DNA of 27,985 bases from Planctomycetes bacterium GWF2_50_10 (GCA_001824635.1 MHYB01000078.1:7691-35675); one strand, 5' to 3'. Positions 1 to 7,759 are shown, numbered from the stretch's first letter. Program-made: numbers and translations. Notes: a model not told the origin generated them from the letters alone.

Positions 1-918
1 GAACGCAATGGCAAACCTCTGCGAATAACTGTACAGGGTTTGTCGTGGCCGCAGGATAAGGGCAACTGGCTTCCTATTTCTGCCGGGCGTTCACTGGGCC
101 GGGCACATTTTGAAATGATTGCAGATGAGTCTCTTAAGCTGCCGATAGGTGAAAAAATTAAATTCGGCAAAGATTCCTATACTGTAGTGGGCCATACCAG
201 AGCTATGACATCACCGGCCGGAGATGGAATGGCTTTTTTCACAATTCACGATGCCCAGGCGATTCAGTTTGATACTTCAGGTGAGGCAATTCGCCTGGAA
301 CGTTCAGCTCGCTGGGCACGAGCACAGGATCTCGATATCGGTCGCACGCAGCCGCAGATGATAGAACGCACGCTGGGATCTTCATCAGAGCTTGCCGCAC
401 TTGGGCCAGCTAGTATTAGTGCTGTTGTTGTAAAAGTCAAACCGGGATTCAATCCCGAGCAGGTGCGTGCGGTCATTGTAAAATGGCCTGATGTGAGTGT
501 CTATAATGCCGACAAGCAGCGACAATTTTTGATTGCTGGTGTAGTTGAGAGAGCCCGAAAGCAGCTTGGTCTTTTCCGTATACTGCTGATAATTGTTTCC
601 GCTATCATCATGGCACTAATACTTTACACGCTCACACTGGATAAACTTCATGATATTGCCATGCTTAAACTCATAGGCGCAAGAAACAGTGTAATTTTGG
701 GTCTTATTCTTCAACAGGCATTGCTTCTTGGTGTTTTGGCGTATGGTGTAGCGTGGCTGGTTGGGCAATGGTTATTTCCGCTTTTTCCACGCAGGGTTGT
801 CCTGCTCGCCGATGACCTCTGGATGTTAGCAGGAATCGTTATTGTTATTTCAGTCGCAAGCAGCATTATAGGGATTTCAAAAGCGCTGCATGTTGAGCCT
901 AACGAGGTGCTTTCATGA
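1..918 (+). CDS. ABC transporter permease, FtsX/MacB type (5' end missing)
   Basis: The reading frame is open from the first base, so the gene begins upstream; the TTG at position 40 is not needed as a start. The visible part has a hydrophilic region of about 190 residues resembling the periplasmic core domain of MacB/LolE-type permeases. Three hydrophobic segments follow (about nt 575-640, 690-770 and 820-885), the usual FtsX-domain arrangement, with the family-like 'AMLKLIGARNSVILGLILQQ' just after the first. The stop overlaps the next gene's start by 4 bp (ATGA), so permease and ATPase are translationally coupled. Such permeases do not normally form a pore; they work with an ATPase to export or extract substrates through the envelope. 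The substrate cannot be read from the sequence. Confidence 0.85.
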   Translation, partial: ERNGKPLRITVQGLSWPQDKGNWLPISAGRSLGRAHFEMIADESLKLPIGEKIKFGKDSYTVVGHTRAMTSPAGDGMAFFTIHDAQAIQFDTSGEAIRLERSARWARAQDLDIGRTQPQMIERTLGSSSELAALGPASISAVVVKVKPGFNPEQVRAVIVKWPDVSVYNADKQRQFLIAGVVERARKQLGLFRILLIIVSAIIMALILYTLTLDKLHDIAMLKLIGARNSVILGLILQQALLLGVLAYGVAWLVGQWLFPLFPRRVVLLADDLWMLAGIVIVISVASSIIGISKALHVEPNEVLS

Positions 919-1610
919 ATATGGCAAATAAGGTCAGCGTTTTAGAAGCGCAGTCCTTAACCAAAATATTCGGAAGTGGTCACACGGAAGTAGTAGCAGT
1001 AAGCGATGTAAGTTTTCGAGTGGCAAGAGGTGAAATTGTCGCGCTTTTGGGGCCAAGTGGGGCCGGAAAATCAACTCTGCTTACGCTTCTGGGGCTTATC
1101 TGCCCGCCCAATACTGGCAGTATTAGTATTGAAGGAACTGTTGTTTTTGAAAATCATCAAGCCAAAGTCAATGTTCGGCAGTTTCGCCGCCAGAAGCTTG
1201 GTTTCGTTTTTCAAAAAGCCAATCTTATTCCATTCCTTACCGCTGTCGAGAATGTCCGCCTTGCAATGGAGATTAATGACCAGCCTGCGAAAATTTCGCG
1301 ACTATGCGCTATGGAGCTTTTGGATTATCTTGGCGTGGCTCAAAGAGCGGATCACCTGCCAAGCAAACTCTCAGGAGGCGAGCAGCAGCGAGTAGCGGTA
1401 GCCAGGGCTTTGGCTAACAAGCCAAGCGTAATCCTTGCTGATGAACCCACTGCCGCCCTCGACAGTGTTCACGGCAGGCAGGTTATGGAATTATTCCGCA
1501 AAGTCGCTCACGAGCAGAATGCGGGAGTTATTGTAGTTACGCATGACCACCGGTCATTGGACGTTTTCGATAGAACCCTCGAAATGGAAGACGGAAAAAT
1601 TAAAGCTTAA
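915..1610 (+). CDS. ABC transporter ATP-binding protein (LolD/MacB-like)
   Basis: This is a 231-residue nucleotide-binding subunit with every expected motif: Walker A GPSGAGKST (46-54), Q-loop FVFQKANLIPF (97-107), signature LSGGEQQRVAVARAL (152-166), Walker B VILADEPTAALD (172-183) and the switch histidine in VVTHD (H210). Length and motif spelling fit the MacB/LolD/DevA branch, which powers FtsX-type permeases. The ATG overlaps the permease stop (ATGA), with GAGG in the end of the permease gene as ribosome binding site. It is cytoplasmic and assembles as a dimer on the inner membrane face. No membrane-fusion partner is visible; it may lie upstream of the window. Confidence 0.93.
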   Translation: MNMANKVSVLEAQSLTKIFGSGHTEVVAVSDVSFRVARGEIVALLGPSGAGKSTLLTLLGLICPPNTGSISIEGTVVFENHQAKVNVRQFRRQKLGFVFQKANLIPFLTAVENVRLAMEINDQPAKISRLCAMELLDYLGVAQRADHLPSKLSGGEQQRVAVARALANKPSVILADEPTAALDSVHGRQVMELFRKVAHEQNAGVIVVTHDHRSLDVFDRTLEMEDGKIKA

Positions 1611-1630
1611 CCATTTTACGGAGAAAAAGT

Positions 1631-1804
1631 ATGATGATTGAGTTTACCCAAGAAGATGTTATGCAGTTGGAAGTAATTAAGATAGACCAGGACAAAGATG
1701 AGGCGTACCGGTTCATAAGTGAACGCATCATGCCGCAAGTTAAAAAACTCAAAGGTATGAAAATGCATGGCCATCTTGATGGAGGCAAAGGCTCAGCTTT
1801 CTAA
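1631..1804 (+). CDS. Small conserved-looking protein of unknown function, 57 aa
   Basis: This short frame starts with two ATG codons, has a GGAG ribosome binding site 7 nt upstream and begins 20 nt after the ABC ATPase stop, so it is probably the last gene of that operon. The product is rich in charged residues and methionine, predicted mostly helical, with no signal peptide or membrane segment. It ends in a glycine/histidine tail (HGHLDGGKGSAF). I do not recognise the family. Support rests on the good Shine-Dalgarno sequence, the operon spacing and a balanced amino-acid composition. The antisense frame over the same stretch is a shadow. Confidence 0.55.
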   Translation: MMIEFTQEDVMQLEVIKIDQDKDEAYRFISERIMPQVKKLKGMKMHGHLDGGKGSAF

Positions 1805-1925
1805 TCAACTCTGAAACCCAACAAGCAGTCTGGTATTCAGGTCCAGATAGTCCTATTACGATCTCTCTTCTCTAAAACAATCTGCTAAAAATTAAAAAGT
1901 GCTGGCAAATAAATCCCGGGTGACA

Positions 1926-1951
1926 TATATTTCGTTATATGACGAAATATA
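1926..1951. promoter_or_regulatory. Probable ArsR operator overlapping the arsR -10 box and start codon
   Basis: Two 10-bp arms, TATATTTCGT (1926-1935) and ACGAAATATA (1942-1951), are perfect inverted repeats around a 6-nt centre, so 12 of 13 positions pair. The size and AT-rich character fit ArsR/SmtB-family operators. The left arm contains a -10-like TATATT (1926-1931) and the centre contains the arsR ATG (1939). No Shine-Dalgarno sequence precedes that ATG, and the -10 sits 7 nt before it, which suggests a leaderless or nearly leaderless transcript repressed by occlusion. The palindrome is directly visible; its binding partner is inferred from position. Confidence 0.72.
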
Positions 1952-2337
1952 AAACTGATATGGCGGCTGTTTTAGACATTTGCAAGGCATTGGCTGATCC
2001 AAACAGACTCCGCATTCTCATGAGTCTGAGAGATGGAGAACTCTGCGTTTGCCAGATAACCGAGATGCTGGCCCTTGCTCCCTCAACGGTCTCCAAGCAT
2101 CTGCTTATTCTTAAGCAGGCCGGAATGGTCGAGAGTTCTAAACGAGGCCGTTGGATATACTACACGCTCTTGGTAGACTCAACGCAGACTGTGCCTGTAA
2201 TGAACTGGCTTAAAGCAAGTCTCACTAATGATAATGTCATTAAACGTGACCATGTTCTTTTGAAAAAAATACTTTCAGAGAACCCTACGGAATTGTGCTG
2301 TCAACAGAGGACAACCAGAGGGAGGGAGCAACTCTAA
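1939..2337 (+). CDS. arsR: ArsR-family arsenic-responsive transcriptional repressor
   Basis: The 132-residue product has the winged-helix ArsR/SmtB fold: an N-terminal helix (AVLDICKALADPNRLRILMSL), the recognition region APSTVSKHLLILKQAGMV and the wing SSKRGRWIYYTL. The metalloid site ELCVC (C36, C38) lies in the DNA-binding helix region, as in the arsenite-responsive ArsR of E. coli. A second cysteine pair lies near the C terminus (ELCCQQ). The protein would repress the operon and release it when arsenite binds. The start at 1939 is the first ATG; an alternative at 1960 also lacks a ribosome binding site and would remove seven residues. arsM, arsC and acr3 follow on the same strand. Confidence 0.92.
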   Translation: MTKYKTDMAAVLDICKALADPNRLRILMSLRDGELCVCQITEMLALAPSTVSKHLLILKQAGMVESSKRGRWIYYTLLVDSTQTVPVMNWLKASLTNDNVIKRDHVLLKKILSENPTELCCQQRTTRGREQL

Positions 2338-2461
2338 ATGAACTTACAACAAAACTACTGCCAATGTCGCGAGCGGCTGCATTCAAAAAACCAATGGCAA
2401 TATCGGCGATAGGCAATTAAAAATACATGATGAAATAAATTATTAGAAACAGAGGTATATT

Positions 2462-3277
2462 ATGAGCATGGAAGAAATCAAAGCATCAGTGCGCCAAGGC
2501 TATGCAAAAGTCGCAAAAGGATCAGGCTGCTGCTGCGGCAGCAGTAATCAGGCTGAGTCTATAAGTCAGAAAATCGGTTATTCACAGCAGGAACTGCAAT
2601 CAGTTCCCCAAGGAGCTAATCTTGGGCTCGGGTGCGGGAATCCGCTGGCCTTTGCGGATATTACACCGGGTGAGACTGTTTTAGACCTTGGCTCTGGAGC
2701 GGGAATCGATTGTTTCTTGGCGGCACAGAAAGTTGGCTCGACAGGTCATGTCATAGGAGTTGATATGACACAGGAAATGATTGATAAAGCCCGGAAAAAT
2801 GCCGCAAAAAGTGATTGCAGCAATACCGAATTCCGTTTAGGTGAAATTGAGCATTTGCCGGTTGACAACGACAGTGTAGACGTTGTCATTTCTAATTGCG
2901 TAATTAATCTTGTGCCGGATAAGATCGCGGCATTCAAAGAAGCATACCGGGTTTTGAAGCCTAACGGAAGGCTCAAAGTATCTGATATTGTACTCACAAA
3001 GCCCTTGCCCGAATCGGCCCTCAACTCTATCGAAGCATATGTCGGCTGTATTGCAGGTGCTGTGATGAAATCTGATTACATGAATGCTATCAATGCGGCT
3101 GGATTTGAAAAGATTGAAATACTCGATGAATCAGAATTTCCGCTTGATGTAATGTGCTGCGGTTCCGATTTAACGCCCATACTTGAAACGCCCAAAGTAC
3201 CAGCTAATGAGCTTGCCGCAATCAGCAGTTCATTAATCAGCTTGAAGGTATCTGCCAGAAAACCGGAGAAACAATAA
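2462..3277 (+). CDS. arsM: Arsenite S-adenosylmethionine methyltransferase
   Basis: The 271-residue product is a class I SAM methyltransferase: motif I VLDLGSGAGIDCFLA (73-87), GVDMTQEMIDKAR (99-111) and motif around SNCVINLVPDK (145-154). The three cysteines typical of ArsM are present: C58 in GLGCGNP, C146 in SNCVINL and C196 in VGCIAGA. A further CCC triplet lies near the N terminus (23-25) and a CC pair in DVMCCGSDLTPI. ArsM converts arsenite to methylated arsenicals in the cytoplasm. AGAGG lies 7 nt before the ATG. The stop overlaps the next ATG (TAATG), so translation is coupled to the small gene that follows. Confidence 0.93.
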   Translation: MSMEEIKASVRQGYAKVAKGSGCCCGSSNQAESISQKIGYSQQELQSVPQGANLGLGCGNPLAFADITPGETVLDLGSGAGIDCFLAAQKVGSTGHVIGVDMTQEMIDKARKNAAKSDCSNTEFRLGEIEHLPVDNDSVDVVISNCVINLVPDKIAAFKEAYRVLKPNGRLKVSDIVLTKPLPESALNSIEAYVGCIAGAVMKSDYMNAINAAGFEKIEILDESEFPLDVMCCGSDLTPILETPKVPANELAAISSSLISLKVSARKPEKQ

Positions 3278-3563
3278 TGGAATGCAAGGCAGCGATAGAT
3301 GCGGGAATATGCGGTTTTCACACGCATGTGAAAACTGTATCAAATGACGGCCAGAATGTGGTATTTGAAATTCAAAGTGGATGCGATAAAATCAAACGTC
3401 TGTCAGAAGTACTTGCAGAAAAAGGAATTATTGACGCATATCTAATGCGCTTAAAGGTTGCTGTGCAGGGTGCGCTGTACCGGTTGGTATATTTAAATCG
3501 ATGCAGGTTGCGAGCGGCTTGGCTTTACCCAAGGACATAGGAATCAAAATCAGCAAGGAATAG
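3277..3563 (+). pseudogene. Frameshifted small cysteine-containing conserved gene (DUF6951-like)
   Basis: The frame starting at 3277 gives 87 residues beginning with MECKAAIDAGICGF, but after about nt 3440 its sequence turns arginine-rich and unnatural. In the -1 frame (open 3435-3560, stop TAG 3561-3563) the DNA encodes a conserved-looking cysteine-rich tail, LKGCCAGCAVPVGIFKSMQ, then VASGLALPKDIGIKISKE. From memory this matches the C terminus of a roughly 100-residue family (I believe DUF6951) whose N terminus matches the first frame. The segment between the halves also seems about 10-15 residues short, so a small out-of-frame deletion is likelier than a single-base error. No classical slippery heptamer is seen. 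The second frame's stop lies 4 nt before arsC, the normal operon spacing. Function unknown; the cysteines suggest metal or metalloid binding. Confidence 0.7.
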
Positions 3564-3567
3564 AAAT

Positions 3568-4020
3568 ATGGCTGAACGAATCAGAATACTGTTTCTGTGT
3601 ACTGGAAATTCATGCCGCAGTCAAATGGCCGAGGGTTTTACCAACTACCTCAAAGGTGATACCATTGAAGCTTATTCGGCCGGTGTTGCTCCGAAAGGTC
3701 TAGACCAGCGTGCCGTGAAGGCCATGGCTGAAGTTGGCGTGGATATATCAAACCATGAATCCAAGCACCTTGATGAGTTAAAAAACGTGCAGTTTGATTA
3801 CGTAATAACAGTTTGTGACAATGCACATGAGAGTTGCCCGATATTTCCCGGCAAAACAAAAATTATACATATTGGATTTGACGACCCGCCGAGACTCGCT
3901 GAAAATGCAGGAAGCGAAGAAGAGGCTATCAATCACTACAGGCGAGTAAGGGATGAAATTAAAAAATTTATTTTAAACATTTTTGAATATATAAAAACCG
4001 TTCAAGGAGTGAACTCGTGA
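3568..4020 (+). CDS. arsC: Arsenate reductase, thioredoxin-dependent (low-molecular-weight phosphatase fold)
   Basis: The 150-residue product has the P-loop LCTGNSCRSQMAEG (C11, R17), the redox pair C83 and C90 in VCDNAHESCP, and the acidic DDPP loop at 105-108. These are the catalytic elements of the thioredoxin-coupled ArsC family (S. aureus/B. subtilis type): C11 attacks arsenate, and a disulfide cascade through C83 and C90 is reset by thioredoxin. It yields arsenite for ArsM and Acr3. AAGGAA at 3555-3560 is the ribosome binding site. The stop overlaps the GTG start of acr3 by 4 bp. Confidence 0.95.
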   Translation: MAERIRILFLCTGNSCRSQMAEGFTNYLKGDTIEAYSAGVAPKGLDQRAVKAMAEVGVDISNHESKHLDELKNVQFDYVITVCDNAHESCPIFPGKTKIIHIGFDDPPRLAENAGSEEEAINHYRRVRDEIKKFILNIFEYIKTVQGVNS

Positions 4021-5090
4021 GTTCTGGTATTGTAAAGCAACTGTCTTTTTTAGATCGCTATCTTACACTGTGGATCTTTTTGGCCATGGCTGTTGGCGTC
4101 GGCTCTGGATACTTTTATCCCAATATGGTTGATTTCTGGAATACCTTTCAGCACGGCACAACCAATATACCCATAGCCATTGGTCTTATATTGATGATGT
4201 ATCCGCCGCTTGCAAAGGTACGCTATGAGGAAATGGGAGACGTGTTCCGAAATTTTCGGGTGCTCGGTTTATCCCTGCTTCAGAACTGGGTTATAGGTCC
4301 AATACTTATGTTCGTTCTGGCGATTGTTTTTCTGCAAGGCTATCCGGAGTACATGGTTGGACTGATTATGATTGGATTGGCTCGCTGCATCGCCATGGTT
4401 ATTGTCTGGAATGATCTAGCCCATGGAGATACGGAATATTGTGCCGGTCTGGTCGCATTCAACAGCGTTTTTCAAGTTGTATTCTATAGCGTCTATGCCT
4501 GGTTTTTTATTACCATACTGCCGCCTTTATTCGGATTAGAAGGCAGCATAGTCGATATTAGTATCGGCCAGATCGCCAAGAGTGTTTTCATATATCTAGG
4601 CATCCCATTTATTGCCGGCATGCTGACCCGTCTGGTACTTGTCAAGGCCAAGGGCAAGGAATGGTATCATAACAGCTTTATCCCGAAAATCAGTCCCATC
4701 ACATTTGTTGCGCTGCTTTTTACTATTGTGGTGATGTTCAGTCTCAAAGGCGAATACATTGTTCGTCTCCCGCTGGATGTAGTGCGGATAGCGGTTCCAT
4801 TGTTGATTTATTTCATTGTCATGTTCCTGATCAGCTTCTGGATGGGTAAGAGAGTTGGTGCAGATTATTCAAAGAGCGCCACACTTTCTTTTACTGCTGC
4901 AAGCAATAATTTTGAATTGGCCATTGCCGTCGCAGTGGCTGTTTTTGGAATCAACTCCGGTGCCGCATTCGCTGCAGTTATCGGCCCGCTGGTTGAAGTT
5001 CCGGCTCTGATCGGACTGGTTAACGTATCCTTATATTTTCAGAAACGATATTTTGCAAAGAAGACCTGGGTTGCAGGTATGAATCAATAA
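4017..5090 (+). CDS. acr3: Arsenite efflux permease, ACR3 family
   Basis: The 357-residue protein has about ten hydrophobic segments and ACR3/BART superfamily signatures: LILMMYPPLAKVRYEE (58-73), the conserved cysteine C124 in GLARCIAMVIVWNDLA, and SFTAASNNFELAIAVAVAVFG near the C terminus. It would export arsenite, driven by the proton motive force. The start is GTG at 4017, overlapping the arsC stop (GTGA), with a strong AAGGAGT at 4004-4010. An alternative start is not needed. The tight coupling to arsC fits joint production of reductase and pump. Confidence 0.95.
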   Translation: MSSGIVKQLSFLDRYLTLWIFLAMAVGVGSGYFYPNMVDFWNTFQHGTTNIPIAIGLILMMYPPLAKVRYEEMGDVFRNFRVLGLSLLQNWVIGPILMFVLAIVFLQGYPEYMVGLIMIGLARCIAMVIVWNDLAHGDTEYCAGLVAFNSVFQVVFYSVYAWFFITILPPLFGLEGSIVDISIGQIAKSVFIYLGIPFIAGMLTRLVLVKAKGKEWYHNSFIPKISPITFVALLFTIVVMFSLKGEYIVRLPLDVVRIAVPLLIYFIVMFLISFWMGKRVGADYSKSATLSFTAASNNFELAIAVAVAVFGINSGAAFAAVIGPLVEVPALIGLVNVSLYFQKRYFAKKTWVAGMNQ

Positions 5091-5130
5091 CGCCGCTTAT
5101 TCACTGGCGGACTGAATAAGGAGAAATGTC

Positions 5131-6015
5131 ATGTTTCGTACAATTCTAGTCGCCACTGATCTTTCAGAAGCAAGTGACCGCGTAATTGAATGTCTGCATG
5201 AGTTGCGTGAATGGGGAGCCGAAAAGGCAATTCTGGTTCACGCCCTCGGCGTTAGGCACCTTGAGGAAATAGCACGCCTGCTTACACTGGAAGCCGAGCC
5301 AACATTAGCACAACAAAAAGCAAAACTGGAATCGCAGGGGTTTGAAGCTACGCTTGAAATTGCATCCGGCGTGCCCGGCACCGAGATAAATAGGATTGCA
5401 GAACAACGCAAAGTCTCCCTGATTGTGGTTGGTTCCCATGGTGCTACATGCGCTCGGGAAATGTTGCTGGGCGGAGCTGCACTCGCAATTCTTCACAAAG
5501 CTACTGTTCCGGTATTACTGGTTCGGATCAAAGTGGGTGAACCGGAAGCACTTGCCAAATGTGAATTGGCCTGTCGGAATTTCAAACGCCATATTCTTTT
5601 TGCCACTGATTTTTCCGATACCGCCAAGCGTGCCTTTTCTTATCTTGAAAAAATCGCAGAATGCGGTCCAGAAAAAATTACCTTACTACATGTTCAAGAT
5701 AAGGTCAAAATTGACAAGCACCTTAGAAATAGGTTAGACGAATTCAATAGGATCGATGCCGAAAGGTTAGAACATCTGAAATCAAGTCTCCAAAAAAGAG
5801 GTGTTCAAGAGATAAAAATTGAGTTACCTTATGGTTTTCCAATTCAAGAAATTGTTAACCATGCCAAGTATGATGCTGTATCTTTGATAATTATGGGTTC
5901 TCAGGGGCGGGGATTTATTTCGGAGGTACTGCTTGGAAGCGTCAGTCATAATGTCGCTCGCCATGCGACTGTACCTGTACTTTTAATTTCGGCGAAACGC
6001 ATAAAAATGTCATAA
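5131..6015 (+). CDS. Tandem universal stress protein (two UspA domains)
   Basis: The 294-residue product contains two UspA domains, about 1-145 and 150-292, each opening with the typical strand (FRTILVATDLSEAS; RHILFATDFSDTA). The second domain keeps the ATP-binding consensus G-x2-G-x9-G-S (GSQGRGFISEVLLGS). The first has GSHGATCAREMLLGG, with G in place of the last S/T, so its nucleotide binding may be altered. AAGGAG precedes the ATG, 40 nt after acr3, so it is probably the last gene of the arsenic operon. A role in stress survival is the family assignment; a specific link to arsenic is inferred from position only. Confidence 0.88.
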   Translation: MFRTILVATDLSEASDRVIECLHELREWGAEKAILVHALGVRHLEEIARLLTLEAEPTLAQQKAKLESQGFEATLEIASGVPGTEINRIAEQRKVSLIVVGSHGATCAREMLLGGAALAILHKATVPVLLVRIKVGEPEALAKCELACRNFKRHILFATDFSDTAKRAFSYLEKIAECGPEKITLLHVQDKVKIDKHLRNRLDEFNRIDAERLEHLKSSLQKRGVQEIKIELPYGFPIQEIVNHAKYDAVSLIIMGSQGRGFISEVLLGSVSHNVARHATVPVLLISAKRIKMS

Positions 6016-6271
6016 TATTGGACAGTATGGTACAATGTGCAAAATGACGATAATAATTGCATTTTGCTGCAAAATTAAAATTTAATAATAGCAGGGGGGA
6101 ATTATGTTTCAATGCATACGTGTATAGGAATTAAGGCAATAGAGGAAGAATCAATTCTCAAAAGGTTAAGATGTTAAACCTGCAATAATGTGTTCAACAT
6201 AAATTGTGTGGCCTGAATTACATATATGTAACAATCCGCATCATTATAAACACGACCGTGCAGAACAGATC
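6016..6271. other. AT-rich convergent intergenic region with two alternative hairpins
   Basis: No gene is seen between the convergent usp and tilS genes. GCAAAATG (6039-6046) can pair with CATTTTGC (6060-6067), and ATTTTGC (6061-6067) can instead pair with GCAAAAT (6069-6075), so the two stems exclude each other. No U-tract follows, so it is not a standard intrinsic terminator, although it could end or stabilise the usp transcript. A six-codon frame after AGGGGGG (ATG at 6104) is too short to call. Confidence 0.35.
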
Positions 6272-7687
6272 CTAATCTTCTTTAGCAGTTACAAAAATTT
6301 CGAGAATTTGCCTCGTTTCGGATGTGATGCGGATAAGTTCTGAAGTCCGAAGTGGGGCAAGGTAAATGATCTTCTGCGAATCCTCGATGATAAACGAAGT
6401 CTTCTGAGCAAGTTTCGAATCCGTGAGGAACTTGCCGATTTTTTTTTCTGTCTTAAAGTCAAACGGCACGAATCTGTCGCCATTTCTGCGACCACGGATC
6501 GTCAGCTGCCCAGCTATCTTATCAAGATCAAACCATTCGACAGCAGGGGGCTTGTGTTTTATAAACGCCTGTAAATCCTGCCCCGCAGCGTCAAGCACAC
6601 GCGTCGCGATTGTTATGCCGTTCCATTTGATACTCTCACCAGGCTCCAGCGTAGCGGGCGCAGGCCACAATTGAACCTCCCTCCCAACCAGTGCGATCGT
6701 AACCGTAACCGACGCAATCGTCAGCCGGCTCGGCCCCGGCAGATTTATGCTCCCCGGCCTGCCTGATGCTAATAATTCCAGCGCCTTGCGGTAATGCCCA
6801 AATGTCAGATCCTGCTCACCTACACCAAGCTTTGTGATCGCCATACGGAGCACCTCGATCTTCAGCGGCTCGCTTAGCGGCATCAATATTTTGCGATCCA
6901 GCGAAATAGTCGATTTGCTTTCCACCAGTGCCGCCTGCTGCCAGATCGTGCGGGCGTGTTTTTCAAGCAGCATAGCCAATCCGCGGGCGTGAATCGAAAG
7001 CGCGAACAATTCCTCCGAAAGGTCACCGCTGGCTTGAGCCTGCAACGTCGGCAGGAGCTTATGACGTATAAAATTGCGGGTTATGGTTGTATCTTCGTTT
7101 GTGTGATCATGGCTAAACGGGATGTTCGCAGCCCCGACATAATCAATAATGTTATTACGGCTCACACCCAGCAGGGGGCGGATGAACGTTTTAGCTCCGA
7201 ACTTTCTGCTGGGCCAGATACCCGCCAGCCCTCTGTATCCAGTCCCTCGTTTGAGTCTATGTATAAGCGTTTCAGCATTGTCATTCTTATGATGAGCTGT
7301 GGCGATTATTTCGCATCCGAATTTATCCGTGATCTGGATCAGCGCTTCGCGCCGAAGCAGTCTCGCAGCCGTCTCGATAGACAAGCTGTTAGCCTGAGCA
7401 AAATTTTTAACATCTATCCGCGCGGTCTCAAATTTGATTCCCATCGCAATTGCCTGTGCAATCACCATCGCCTCGTCCCGATTCGCCAGTTCCCCACGAA
7501 GCTGGTGGTTTATATGTGCCACAAAAAGCGTAAGATCAAACCGCCGATTCTTGCCCAGCTCGAACATCGCGTTGAGCATCGCCATTGAATCCGCCCCGCC
7601 CGAAATACCTAGCAGCACCCTGGCTCCAGCCGGTATCAGGTTCTCGTCGATAATGAATCGCTCTACTGTTTCTTCAAACACATGCAT
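6272..7687 (-). CDS. tilS: tRNA(Ile)-lysidine synthase
   Basis: The 471-residue protein has the PP-loop ATP pyrophosphatase motif SGGADSMAML (29-38), the substrate region HINHQLRG and the HHKNDNAETLIHRL segment typical of TilS. A middle domain follows, then the TilS C-terminal domain (LTIRGRRNGDRFVPF...KKIGKFLTD). It attaches lysine to C34 of the minor tRNA-Ile so that it reads AUA. I chose the ATG at 7687 (MHVFEETVERF) because upstream codons run into the transketolase terminator. No Shine-Dalgarno sequence precedes it, and a TATAAT lies 6 nt upstream, pointing to a leaderless message. It is probably a single-gene unit. Confidence 0.93.
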   Translation of the reverse strand: MHVFEETVERFIIDENLIPAGARVLLGISGGADSMAMLNAMFELGKNRRFDLTLFVAHINHQLRGELANRDEAMVIAQAIAMGIKFETARIDVKNFAQANSLSIETAARLLRREALIQITDKFGCEIIATAHHKNDNAETLIHRLKRGTGYRGLAGIWPSRKFGAKTFIRPLLGVSRNNIIDYVGAANIPFSHDHTNEDTTITRNFIRHKLLPTLQAQASGDLSEELFALSIHARGLAMLLEKHARTIWQQAALVESKSTISLDRKILMPLSEPLKIEVLRMAITKLGVGEQDLTFGHYRKALELLASGRPGSINLPGPSRLTIASVTVTIALVGREVQLWPAPATLEPGESIKWNGITIATRVLDAAGQDLQAFIKHKPPAVEWFDLDKIAGQLTIRGRRNGDRFVPFDFKTEKKIGKFLTDSKLAQKTSFIIEDSQKIIYLAPLRTSELIRITSETRQILEIFVTAKED

Positions 7688-7693
7688 GTAAGC

Positions 7694-7699
7694 ATTATA
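7694..7699 (-). promoter_or_regulatory. Candidate -10 box for a leaderless tilS transcript
   Basis: TATAAT on the minus strand lies exactly 6 nt before the tilS ATG (A at 7687), so transcription would begin at or next to the start codon. I see no convincing -35 hexamer at 16-18 nt. The lack of a ribosome binding site supports the reading. Confidence 0.4.
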
Positions 7700-7730
7700 C
7701 CCAGGTATTGCCAATACGAAATCACCAAAC

Positions 7731-7759
7731 AAAAAACCCCGGGACTTTGTGCCCGGGGT
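7731..7759 (-). terminator. Rho-independent terminator of the transketolase gene
   Basis: On the minus strand a GC-rich stem, CCCCGGG with CCCGGGG (7752-7758 and 7737-7743), closes an 8-nt loop and is followed by six T residues (7736-7731). It begins about 25 nt after the transketolase stop and precedes tilS, so it separates the two same-strand genes. Confidence 0.9.

Noticed and set aside
2338..2412. 24-codon frame directly after arsR (MNLQQNYCQCRERLHS...)
   Set aside because: It abuts the arsR stop and GGGAGG lies upstream, but it is very short, the spacing is long (about 12 nt) and nothing else supports it; I left it out of the gene list.
3450..3460. Programmed -1 frameshift site in the small gene of the arsenic operon
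   Set aside because: CTTAAAG is not a standard X-XXY-YYZ slippery heptamer, and the middle of the protein seems deleted, so mutation or sequence error is likelier.
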